A stretch of 54,695 bases of DNA from Micromonospora sonchi (GTDB lineage Bacteria > Actinomycetota > Actinomycetes > Mycobacteriales > Micromonosporaceae). Below are positions 39,701-47,295 of the stretch, one piece after another; the first letter of the stretch is position 1; the number at the start of each line of letters is the position of its first letter. Below the pieces are notes generated by a model that saw only the letters and a program-made list of their open reading frames with translations, made no database searches and was not told where the DNA came from. The stretch is taken from assembly GCF_014646235.1 (NCBI RefSeq), contig NZ_BMNB01000039.1, forward strand, positions 1 to 54,695, written 5' to 3'. The position numbers and the translations under genes were made by a program.

Positions 39701-40134
39701 GTCGAACGCTCTTGGCGCATAGCGATACAGCTGCAGAACTTTGGCTCATCCAGTCGTTGGGTAACCTAGCAAACTGCCTCGCCGCCCTCCAACGACACGA
39801 AGACGCCCTCGTCGTCGTTGATGAGGCCATCGCACTGTGCAGGAGGCGACGCCACCCCCGATACGACGCCGGGGCCGTCGACCTGGCAATGCTGCTGGCG
39901 AACCAGAGTGTGTACCTGGCGGCCCTACATCGGCAGCGGGAGGCAACGTCCGTAGTCATGGACGCCTTGCACACCTACCGGGCGGCGACCCGAGGCAGAG
40001 GGGAGTGGTCGCCGGAGCTGACGGTACTGCTGCGGATAGCTGGTCACCGGCAGCGCGAGCGGGGCTTCTTGGAAGAATCGAAGGCCCTACTCGACCGGTC
40101 GGAGCGCCTGGAGGCGGGGTACGTGGATGAGTGA
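36721..40134 (+). CDS. trypsin-like protease - STAND ATPase - TPR protein
   Basis: 1137 residues from GTG 36721. Residues 1-200 form a chymotrypsin-fold serine protease with a complete triad: His39 (FVLTCAHIL), Asp72 (RAVDLAILRL) and Ser168 (WQGMSGAAVF). About residues 280-560 are a STAND/NACHT-like NTPase: Walker A APGGTGKT at 303-310, and a Walker B-like strand VFAAIDYAE near 353. A helical region follows. About residues 690-1120 hold seven or more tetratricopeptide-like repeats (NNLALRLAAVGRHTEAYAQA, HNLGVQQASSGLRRDALAAI, NNLALRQSDLNQHILALQSA). This sensor (TPR), switch (ATPase) and effector (protease) plan is that of STAND-type conflict and anti-phage proteins. It overlaps the next gene by 8 bp. 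Target unknown. Confidence 0.88.
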   Translation: MFDHRRAVEVLAIPKVGDVVPGYGSGYSIGGGFVLTCAHILPPDIATYDVVLRDTAGRRLPSSPAWVSRAVDLAILRLADPAALPESMVPIRALPSDTGAARVDFTMYGWPRAGDIAGGPEALRREPVQVHGEIRLAEFAGSKTGLLRLRPDERYPSLDDGSYWQGMSGAAVFCHHAVVAVQVSQPQQSLPGYLSARPLLPDALAASGMDGFSGLELLSNAGNPIDLNAICDDLSGERQRHQNTLFGAWAPEPPPQPADPLPSWWLNPRNHAVRFIHPPQFEEMLHWCTDDIAESPPVRLLYAPGGTGKTRFAIELAATLQGYGWVAGVISDEDALGSFTRHLRPATEDGMRVFAAIDYAETGIDLLRDLLTRLAALRSVLVRVLLLARSHGRWWDGFAIGASAHNMMNPEPFSLTTVDLNNAGDIFRTAYAEFRYKLLGDHGSQCPDPPELPRPRILDLHAAALAHVLDERAGETPRQVSPLESVLAHERNYWRLALLQEGMKPYPRHRRLLDRLLATPTLHPARTFDDARDAVKKVIGPQSLASSADDLTRLLAVLYPADDGKHYWQAIVPDRLGEALVAHTIISADTTDNAAREFIELFKNASEETAIHALTVLSRVAGFSDRASSAAESSVPAVTEIIRQLLEQAPAPFLPAAVVVAESIGRPSELSELAADATRPVELHVLDRTAKHLPPFHTGLLDLAVRVERERAARLERYVDETEGGIAGADRVRLAIVLNNLALRLAAVGRHTEAYAQAGRSLRISADAAGVPDVQLLAAKAAALDTQARLSAATGIHDQAVQTAEQAVAIYRALSAEDPATWVPHLVTTLHNLGVQQASSGLRRDALAAIEEATLLYCQLSASSSVWKGELISALNSLGDLLAQLGLSAEALTISVEAERLARVSAEESPAVWLPDHANALNWLSIRLAALERYDQAAAASSESVELYRRLVDVNPAVWRGELATALNNLALRQSDLNQHILALQSAREAVDIRRTLLAHSDTAAELWLIQSLGNLANCLAALQRHEDALVVVDEAIALCRRRRHPRYDAGAVDLAMLLANQSVYLAALHRQREATSVVMDALHTYRAATRGRGEWSPELTVLLRIAGHRQRERGFLEESKALLDRSERLEAGYVDE

Positions 40135-43100
40135 CTCCAAAGGCCGACGTCGGCAGCCGAAAGAGTCCTTCGAGGATGCCAGTTCCACAGCTCCCGAGCC
40201 AAAAAGTGGTCATGTCAACGACATAGGGATGGACATCACCGTTGACCTGGGCCCGCCCGCCAAGGCGCTGGCAGAGGAGTCGGAGGACGCCGAGCTGGAC
40301 GAGCCGGTACCCAACGCGGAGCGCCTGGTGGCCGAGGCGGTCGCGTTGACCGGGGACGACCACGACGCGGCGACCCTGGTCAGCCGCTTCTGGCGGTTCG
40401 CGCCGGACGAGGAGCTGATCGGCTTCACCGCCGAGGAGATGCTCGACGCCGCCCGGGCGCACCGGGACCTGGCCGAGCAGCGCGCACCCGGCGAGTTGAA
40501 GCTGCGGATCCACGAGCCCTGCGCTGACCAGCACCACACTGTGATCGAAATCGTCACGGACGATATGCCCTTTTTGGTCGACTCTGTGACCGCCCTGCTG
40601 AACACCCACCACCTCGACGTGTACCTGCTGGTGCACCCGGTCCTGGTAGTGCGGCGCGAAGCACTCGGCCGCTTGACCGAGGTCTCCGCCGACGTGGAGC
40701 CGGACGACGCGGTTGCCGGCGACCTGGTCGAGTGCTGGATGCGGATTGAGATCGACCCGGTCCGCGACCCGGCCGAGCGGGAGAAGCTGCGCAAGGATCT
40801 GCAGCGGGTGCTCACCGACGTCCGGGAGGCCGTCGAGGACTGGCCCAAGATGCGCCAGCGCGCCCGGGCCCTCGCCGACGAGCTGGCCGCCGCGCGGACC
40901 TCCGACAACCGGCCGCCGGTGCCACATAACGACATCATTGACTCGATTGAGCTGCTGCGCTGGCTGGCGCACGACCACTTCACCTTCCTCGGCTACCGGG
41001 AGTACCGCCTGGTCGACACCGACGGCGCGGACGGCGGCCAGGCCCTCGAAGCCGTCCTCGGCACCGGGCTGGGCATCCTTCGGTCGGACTCGCCCGAGGC
41101 CCGGTCGCTCGACTCGATGACGCCCGAGGCGCACGAGAAGGTGCTCGAGAAGCGCCTGCTCATCATCACCAAGGCCAACTCGCGGGCCACCGTGCACCGC
41201 TCGGCCTACCTCGACTACATCGGCTTCAAGATCTTCAACGACGCCGGCGACGTGGTCGGCGAGCGGCGCTTCCTGGGCCTGTTCTCCACCGCCGCGTACC
41301 GGACCAGCGTGCAGGAGCTGCCGGTGGTCCGCCGCAAGGTCGCCGAGGTGCTGGACCGCTCCGGGCTGAGCCTGCGCAGCCACTCCGGCAAGGGCCTGCT
41401 GCAGATCCTGGAGACCTACCCGCGTGACGAGCTGTTCCAGATCAAGACGGACGACCTCTACCACGCGGCGGTCGGTGTGCTGCGGATGGCGGGTCGCCGG
41501 CAGCTGCGGGTGTTCCTGCGCCGGGACGGCTACGGCCGGTTCATCTCCTGTCTGATCTACCTGCCCCGGGACCGGTTCACCACGCAGAACCGGCTGCGCA
41601 TGCAGGACATCCTGCTGCGTGAGCTGAACGGCGTGGGGGTCGACTACAGCACCCGGGTCACCGGGTCGATGCTCGCCCGGGTGCACTTCACCGTCCGGAC
41701 CGACCCGACCAACCCGCCCGGGGAGATCGACGCCGATCTGCTGGCCGAGGAGTTGGCCGACGCCACCCGGCTCTGGGACGACGACTACCGGCTGGTGTTG
41801 GAGCGCATGCTCGGCGACGAGCAGGCCAAGCACCTCTTCGGCCGGTACGCCGACGCGTTCCCGGAGGGCTACAAGGACACCCACACGCCGTACGAGGCGA
41901 TGAAGGACCTGGCCAAGCTGGAGCTGCTGGAGGAGTCCGGCCAGCTGGAGATGCACCTGTTCCGCAAGCAGCTCGCGCCGCGGGTGAACGACGGCGACCG
42001 GGCTGTGGACGTCGACGAAGCCATGGACGTCCGGTTCAAGGTCTACCGGTACGGCGAGCCGATGATGCTGTCGGCGGTGCTGCCGGTGCTGCACTCGCTC
42101 GGCGTTCGGGTGGTCGACGAGCACCCGTACGAGGTGGAGCGCGTCGACGGCCGGATCTGGCTGTACGACTTCGGCCTGCAACTGCCCGAGGCGCACCAGG
42201 ACCTGGCCGAGGTACGCCCGCACGCGGAGAACGCCTTCGCCGCCGCCTGGCGGGGCGAGGCCGAGGTGGACGGCTTCAACGAGCTGGTGCTGCGCGCCGG
42301 GCTCACCTGGCGGCAGGTGGTGGTGCTCCGGGCGTACGCGAAGTACCTGCGGCAGACCGGCACCGTCTTCTCGCAGGAGTACATGGAGCAGACGTTCATC
42401 GCGTACTCGAAGATCGCGTCGCTGCTGGTGGAGCTCTTCGAGACCCGGTTCGCTCCGGGCGCGGTCACCATGGACGAGCGGCGGCAGCGCAGCGGCGAGC
42501 TGGTCGCCGCGATCGGTGCAGCGCTGGACGACGTGGTCAGCCTGGATCAGAAGCGGATCCTGCGGTCGTACCTGACGTTGATCCGGGCCACCCTGCGGAC
42601 CAGCTTCTACCAGCGGCCGGTCTGGGGGCGGCCCAAGTCGTACGTGGCGTTCAAGCTGGACCCGCAGGCGATCCCGGACCTGCCGGCGCCGCGGCCCAAG
42701 TTCGAGATCTTCGTCTACTCGCTGCGGTTCGAGGGCGTGCACTTGCGGTACGGGCCGGTGGCCCGGGGCGGGCTGCGCTGGTCCGACCGGCGGGAGGACT
42801 TCCGCACCGAGGTGCTCGGCCTGGTCAAGGCGCAGATGGTGAAGAACGCCGTGATCGTGCCGGCGGGTGCCAAGGGCGGTTTCGTGCTCAAGCAGAAGCC
42901 GGGCGACCGGGACGAGGCGGTGGCCTGCTACAAGGAGTTCGTCGGCGCGCTGCTGGACGTCACCGACAACATCGTCAGCGGGGAGATCGTGCCGCCGGAG
43001 GACGTGGTCCGGCACGACGGCGACGACCCGTACCTCGCGGTGATGGCCGACGAGGGTAACCCAACGTTTTCCGACATCGCCAACGAGATTTTCGCCGCGC

Positions 43101-45151
43101 ACAATTTCTGGCTGCGCGACATCTCCCCTAGTAGCTCATCGCGCCGAACGGTAACCGAGGCCACTCTTGCGGCCCAGGGAGCGTTGGAGTCGATCAGTCG
43201 CCATTTCCGAGTCATCGGCCTTGACGCCGAATCCGGGAACTGCACTGTCGTGGTCGTCGGCAGCGCCGGGGATGATATCCCGCGACACGGCTTACCGCTG
43301 CTCGGGCCGATCCGATTGTTGGCCGCCATTGACCGGCACAACATATTTCTAGACCCCAATCCGGACCCAGTTACCGGCGCCGAGGAGCGGCGGCGGCTAG
43401 CTGAGCTGACGGAATGCAGCTGGGCCGACTACAACTCGGGGATGATTTCCATTGGTGGCGGGGTGTACCCGAGGAGGGCCGAGTCAGTCCCGGTGAGCCG
43501 ACAAGTTCGTAACGCCCTTGGACTGGACGAAGACGTCGAGCAGCTCTCCCCCCAGGACCTTGTGAAGGTGATCCTCGCGGCCGCGGTCGATCTACTCTGG
43601 ATTGCGGACCCAGGCATCTGGGTGAAGGCGGCGGCCGAGCGCCACGAGGACATTGATGACCAAGCTCGCCTTACAATACGGATAGATGCCCACGATCTAC
43701 GATGCCAGGTGATTTGCGAGAGCAGTAGCGGACTCACTTCACGAGCCCGCGCGGAGTACGCGCGGGCCGGAGGCAGGGTTTGGACCCCTTTTGTCGATGC
43801 ATCAGGCCCGCTCGTCCATGAGGACCACCGGCGCAACACTCAGGTCGCTGTAGACATCGCCGTCGACACGGGGCGGCTCGATCCAGCCATTGGCCACGCC
43901 ATGCTCGCCGAATGTGCCGACCAACTCGCCGCGCAGGCGTTGCGCGTTTGCCGTGACCAGGTACGAGCCATCAGCGACGAAGAGGCCCAGAGCACCTCAC
44001 TGCTCGCGGCGCACCGCCGAGTCATAGAGGAACTTGAGGCGTTGGGGCTACTTACTCGCGACGACCTCGGGCTCCCTGACGACGACGACCTGGACCGCCG
44101 CGCGGCACACGCAGAGGGGCTAAGCGCACCGGAGTTGGCGGGGCTGCGGGCTGCCGTATTGACCCAGATGAAGGCCGACCTCGTCCCTGGCCCAATCGTC
44201 GACGAGGCGTGGGCGACAGAGACATTGATTCAGTATTTCCCGTTGCCCGCACAGAGGCGGATCAGGACTCAGATCATGGGCCACCCATTGGGCCGCGACA
44301 TTGTCGCTGCAGAGGTGGCCCGCGAGGTGGTGGACCGGGCCGGCCTGTCATTCGTTCACCGACTCCGACTCGAGACGGGTAGCGAGCCAGAGGACATTGT
44401 GCGCGCGTACGCCGCCGCGCGTGACATTTACGACCTGCCGGGCCTGTGGCGCCAAGCCGATGAAGACGAGACAGTCGTCTCCCAAGATCTTCAGCAGGCA
44501 GTCCATGTCCGCACCAGCCGCCTGCTACACCGGGCCGCCCGATGGCTGCTTGTTAACCGTCACTCTCCGATCGACGTCTCGGCCGAGGTGCAGCAGCTTC
44601 GCGCACCGGTGCACGGACTGCTCGCATCGCTCGTAGACCTGTCCAGCGAAGTGAGAAACGCGCATCGAGAGACGGAGCTCGAGCGGCTCAAAGGTCTCGG
44701 GATACCGCCTTCCCTGGCGCATCGTCTCGCCGCGCTGGATGACGGGTACAGCGCCGTCGACATTGTTGGCCTCGCCCTCGGTCTTGGGGCGGACATCGCG
44801 GAGGTGGCCCGGGCGTACTACCTGCTCGCGGACCGGATCGACTTGAACAACCTACTCGCGCGAGTCGCGGCACTGCCGCAGGCCGACGCCTGGGACAGCC
44901 TGTCGCGTGCCGCATTGCGGTACGGCCTCTACGACGCACTCACCGCGTTGACCGATGACATGGTGTCCGGGAGCCAGCCAGGCGACAGTGGCGTCGTGGA
45001 ACGAGTCCAGCGGTGGGAACAAGCAAACTCCGCAGCTATAGCGCGGGTTCGTGACTACGCGCACGCTCCAGGCGAGCAGGGCGAGGATCTAGCCCATTTG
45101 TCGATGCTATTGCGCCAGGTGCGCGCGCTGGTCAGGACGAGCGCAGGATAA
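40127..45151 (+). CDS. paralog of NAD-dependent glutamate dehydrogenase (GDH2 type), probably a pseudoenzyme
   Basis: 1674 residues, full length for the large NAD-GDH family. Residues 1 to about 970 are close to the family, including HDHFTFLGYREYRL and ARGGLRWSDRREDFRTEVLG with VKNAVIVPAGAKGGFV. From about residue 975 the hallmarks are altered: ADKGTATFSD is ADEGNPTFSD; the NAD-loop GDMSGDVFGNG is GSAGDDIPRHG (from 1045); GGIGTYVK is ADPGIWVK (1160-1167); GEGGNLG is CESSSG (1197-1202). The family motifs are quoted from general knowledge. The fold seems intact but catalysis is unlikely. The gene overlaps the protease-STAND gene by 8 bp (ATG inside its last codons), so it belongs to that operon and is not the housekeeping copy. 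Base composition is mosaic. A sensing, decoy or regulatory role is inference. Confidence 0.85.
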   Translation: MSDSKGRRRQPKESFEDASSTAPEPKSGHVNDIGMDITVDLGPPAKALAEESEDAELDEPVPNAERLVAEAVALTGDDHDAATLVSRFWRFAPDEELIGFTAEEMLDAARAHRDLAEQRAPGELKLRIHEPCADQHHTVIEIVTDDMPFLVDSVTALLNTHHLDVYLLVHPVLVVRREALGRLTEVSADVEPDDAVAGDLVECWMRIEIDPVRDPAEREKLRKDLQRVLTDVREAVEDWPKMRQRARALADELAAARTSDNRPPVPHNDIIDSIELLRWLAHDHFTFLGYREYRLVDTDGADGGQALEAVLGTGLGILRSDSPEARSLDSMTPEAHEKVLEKRLLIITKANSRATVHRSAYLDYIGFKIFNDAGDVVGERRFLGLFSTAAYRTSVQELPVVRRKVAEVLDRSGLSLRSHSGKGLLQILETYPRDELFQIKTDDLYHAAVGVLRMAGRRQLRVFLRRDGYGRFISCLIYLPRDRFTTQNRLRMQDILLRELNGVGVDYSTRVTGSMLARVHFTVRTDPTNPPGEIDADLLAEELADATRLWDDDYRLVLERMLGDEQAKHLFGRYADAFPEGYKDTHTPYEAMKDLAKLELLEESGQLEMHLFRKQLAPRVNDGDRAVDVDEAMDVRFKVYRYGEPMMLSAVLPVLHSLGVRVVDEHPYEVERVDGRIWLYDFGLQLPEAHQDLAEVRPHAENAFAAAWRGEAEVDGFNELVLRAGLTWRQVVVLRAYAKYLRQTGTVFSQEYMEQTFIAYSKIASLLVELFETRFAPGAVTMDERRQRSGELVAAIGAALDDVVSLDQKRILRSYLTLIRATLRTSFYQRPVWGRPKSYVAFKLDPQAIPDLPAPRPKFEIFVYSLRFEGVHLRYGPVARGGLRWSDRREDFRTEVLGLVKAQMVKNAVIVPAGAKGGFVLKQKPGDRDEAVACYKEFVGALLDVTDNIVSGEIVPPEDVVRHDGDDPYLAVMADEGNPTFSDIANEIFAAHNFWLRDISPSSSSRRTVTEATLAAQGALESISRHFRVIGLDAESGNCTVVVVGSAGDDIPRHGLPLLGPIRLLAAIDRHNIFLDPNPDPVTGAEERRRLAELTECSWADYNSGMISIGGGVYPRRAESVPVSRQVRNALGLDEDVEQLSPQDLVKVILAAAVDLLWIADPGIWVKAAAERHEDIDDQARLTIRIDAHDLRCQVICESSSGLTSRARAEYARAGGRVWTPFVDASGPLVHEDHRRNTQVAVDIAVDTGRLDPAIGHAMLAECADQLAAQALRVCRDQVRAISDEEAQSTSLLAAHRRVIEELEALGLLTRDDLGLPDDDDLDRRAAHAEGLSAPELAGLRAAVLTQMKADLVPGPIVDEAWATETLIQYFPLPAQRRIRTQIMGHPLGRDIVAAEVAREVVDRAGLSFVHRLRLETGSEPEDIVRAYAAARDIYDLPGLWRQADEDETVVSQDLQQAVHVRTSRLLHRAARWLLVNRHSPIDVSAEVQQLRAPVHGLLASLVDLSSEVRNAHRETELERLKGLGIPPSLAHRLAALDDGYSAVDIVGLALGLGADIAEVARAYYLLADRIDLNNLLARVAALPQADAWDSLSRAALRYGLYDALTALTDDMVSGSQPGDSGVVERVQRWEQANSAAIARVRDYAHAPGEQGEDLAHLSMLLRQVRALVRTSAG

Positions 45152-45233
45152 ACGCCCTGAGGCTGCGCAACGTCAGTGCGGTGGTCTCCAGACGCGGCGC
45201 TGCGTCGCTGCAGAGCCGGGCTCATATCCCGCA

Positions 45234-45650
45234 TCATCTCGATCGTCGACCCAACTGGACGGAGGGCACTGGGCCTTTTGCCGCTACACACAGTTGTCCG
45301 ACAGCTCGATGGTAGGCCGCTCGTTCGTCGGGTGACAGTTGGTCTATCCGGGCCAGCGCGTACGCAAGATGGTTCACCGGCTGGTCGAAGGCTGATTCCA
45401 GCAGTTCGGTGACGGCCTCGTCCAGAGCCCTGCGAGTGGGTCGAGCAAGGATCGGAGCTACGATCGCCATGATGCTGGTGGCGAGCGCAGCAGTCGGTGG
45501 GCGTCCCTCGACCCGAACGGATGGCCTTTTGCGTAGCGCGAGATACTGTCGCGCGTCAGCGGCTACGGCTTCGGCGCATGCTTCCGGCAGGCCGGCTGCT
45601 AAAAACGAGCTTGGCCTTCGGCATAGGGCGACATGAGCGGCTTGGGCTAA
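45234..45650 (-). pseudogene. 5'-truncated gene, cut by an IS5-family element
   Basis: A minus-strand frame stays open from the IS edge (45650) to a stop at 45234 with no start codon before an internal ATG at 45470. The product reads SSFLAAGLPEACAEAVAADA, RQYLALRKRPSVRVEGRPPT, then LDEAVTELLESAFDQPVNHL, which looks like real helical protein. The 5' part is missing: nothing coding is seen beyond the element. Family not recognised. It could still be expressed as a 78-residue product from 45470. Confidence 0.6.
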
Positions 45651-46527
45651 AGGACGTCTCGTAATTCGGTGAAGGTGTTGCTGATCAACGGTGTTGGCAT
45701 CATCCGTGCAGGATGATGTTGTGAAGATTGGCGATGCCGGAAGTGGTGTCGGCCAATGTGTGGGCGGCGCGACGGTAGTCCCGCAGGATTTTGAAGGTTT
45801 TCATGCGGGCCAGGGCGTGTTCGACCTGCGCCCGGACTCTGCGGTGTTGCTTGTTCAGGTGGGCCTTGCAGGCCGGTAGTTCGTTGCCGTTGGTGGGCTT
45901 GCGGTACGGGATGATCACTTCGGGGTTGCCTCGGTAGGCGCCGTCGGCCAGGACCGGCCGCCCGGCCAGCTTCTGGTCGATGCCGCTGGTGCGGTAGACG
46001 ATGGTGTCGTTGCGGTTACCGGGTTGGGGGTCGCCGAGGGCCACGACGAGGCGGGTGTGAGCGTCGATGGCGATCTGAAGGTTCGTGCTGTAGCGGTAGT
46101 TCTTGCTCGGGGCGGCCAGTCGGTGGTCCCGGGTGGGGATCAGGGTGCCGTCGACGATGGTGATCTGGTCGACCCGACGCCGGCGCGCCGGCGCCAGGGC
46201 CAGGAAAGGGGGCCGAGGGTGTCGATGACCCGGTGGGCTGCGGAGTGCGACACCCCGAACAGTGGGCCGATCTGCCGCGTCGTCAGGTTCGTGCGCCAGT
46301 ACGCGGCGACCAGCAACACCCGATCGGCGAGGTCGAGAGACCACTGCCGGCCCGGTCGGCCGTCGGCGATCGTGTCCCCGCCGCGTTCGGCGACCAGCCG
46401 GACCAGGCGGCGGAACTGGGCGGGCTGCAGCCCGGTGAACGGGAAGATCCACTCTGGGCGGGCTACCGAGATCACCTGCACCCCGACATGATCCACCATG
46501 GACCATCACGGAGTTACGAGACGTCCC
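45651..46527 (-). mobile_element. IS5-family insertion sequence (IS427-group-like), 877 bp
   Basis: The ends are inverted repeats: left GGACGTCTCGTAATTCGGTGA (from 45652) and right, read inwards on the other strand, GGACGTCTCGTAACTCCGTGA (to 46526), 19 of 21 matching. The length fits small IS5-family elements with two overlapping frames. No matching target duplication is seen (TAA on the left, TTA on the right). Confidence 0.87.
45700..46499 (-). CDS. IS5-family DDE transposase in two frames
   Basis: The N-terminal frame (46499 leftwards, MVDHVGVQVISVARPEWIFP) carries a helix-turn-helix region (LTTRQIGPLFGVSHSAAHRV). The C-terminal frame carries the DDE residues: Asp in IVDGTLIPTRD, Asp in VLADGAYRG and Glu in AQVEHALARMKTF. 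A -1 shift at about 46200-46215, where the coding strand reads GGCCCCCTTTCC, joins them as DTLGPLFLALAPA. Programmed frameshifting is known for the IS427 group, so this may be functional rather than decayed. Confidence 0.85.
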
Positions 46528-46537
46528 TTAGGGTCAC

Positions 46538-46718
46538 ACCGGTCGTACATGGCCGGTCTCCGTTGGGGCGTCGCCGCGTACAGGCGGTCCCGGTCTAGCG
46601 GGAAGGGCTACCTGCACCGGCCGTAAATGACTGGTCTCCGTTGTGGCGGCGGCGGGCCTAGGGCGTCACGCGGAACTAGTTGGAGTTGTACCGGTCATAC
46701 GCGACCGGTCTCCGTTCG
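46538..46718 (+). repeat. three spaced palindromic direct repeats (iteron-like)
   Basis: Copies start at 46538 (ACCGGTCGTACATGGCCGGT), 46616 (ACCGGCCGTAAATGACTGGT) and 46690 (ACCGGTCATACGCGACCGGT), each followed by CTCCGTT. Spacing is 78 and 74 bp. Each copy is itself a dyad (ACCGGTC-N6-GACCGGT in the third). This looks like a protein-binding array, possibly operators or plasmid-type iterons. The 46528-46957 stretch around it has no certain gene, although a plus-strand frame (VEARTLLERIGAAVGAELAA) before 46958 looks protein-like. Confidence 0.7.
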
Positions 46719-46957
46719 GTGCCGGCCGAGGCCTGGTGGTCCGCCGCACCCCATCTGCCCCAAGCCGCGGCTGGTACCGCTCGGAGTGGCCACGCCGGCG
46801 CCCTCAAGCAGCGCGCCGGAGAACGCGACGTCGAGGCCCGGACGCTGCTTGAGCGGATCGGCGCCGCCGTTGGCGCGGAACTGGCCGCGCTGATGCGGGC
46901 ACGGGAGGTCGCGGCCCGGTGGGACGAGGAATTCGACGGGTACAGCGCGGCGGTGCG

Positions 46958-47230
46958 ATGCTCGACGACTTTGCCGCCGCGCTCCGCCCGGCGGGCGTTG
47001 CACTGCCGGAGTTCGTTGACGACCAAGGCGACGAGGACGACGACGCGACACTGTGCGCCGGCTGCGGCGGAGCCGTCCCGGACACCGACACCAGCCCCCG
47101 GTGTCAAGGCCATCGAGCACGGCGGCCAGCGTGCCCCCGGTGCGCGCCGACCGGCTCGCCGAGGGCCGTCGGTACGCGGCTGCAGGACGCCCAGGACGCC
47201 CTCGAGGCCCTCAATCAGCCCAACGCCTAG
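46958..47230 (+). CDS. small zinc-ribbon-like protein, possibly frameshifted
   Basis: 90 residues (MLDDFAAALRPAGVALPEFV...). Four or more Cys in CAGCGG, RCQGHR and ACPRC spacing suggest a zinc ribbon, and the C-terminus is a short helix (LQDAQDALEALNQP). A well-formed helical frame immediately upstream (EVAARWDEEFDGYSAAVR) is out of phase by one, so the original gene may have been longer and frameshifted near 46955. A strong terminator follows 11 bp after the stop, which supports a real transcription unit. Confidence 0.5.
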   Translation: MLDDFAAALRPAGVALPEFVDDQGDEDDDATLCAGCGGAVPDTDTSPRCQGHRARRPACPRCAPTGSPRAVGTRLQDAQDALEALNQPNA

Positions 47231-47241
47231 CGACAAGCATC

Positions 47242-47271
47242 GAGGCCCGGTCCCTTCGGGGGCCGGGCCTC
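47242..47271. terminator. terminator with TTCG loop
   Basis: GAGGCCCGG pairs with CCGGGCCTC, closed by TCCC-TTCG-GGGG, followed by TTGCC. It lies between converging genes and can serve both. Confidence 0.85.
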
Positions 47272-47295
47272 TTGCCGTCTACGCGCGGCCGGATC

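Noticed and set aside
39956..43102. A 1048-codon minus-strand open frame
   Set aside because: Antisense to the GDH-like gene, rich in His/Gln/Val/Arg as expected for a shadow; no domain. Its extent does coincide with the high-GC block, which supports the mosaic finding.
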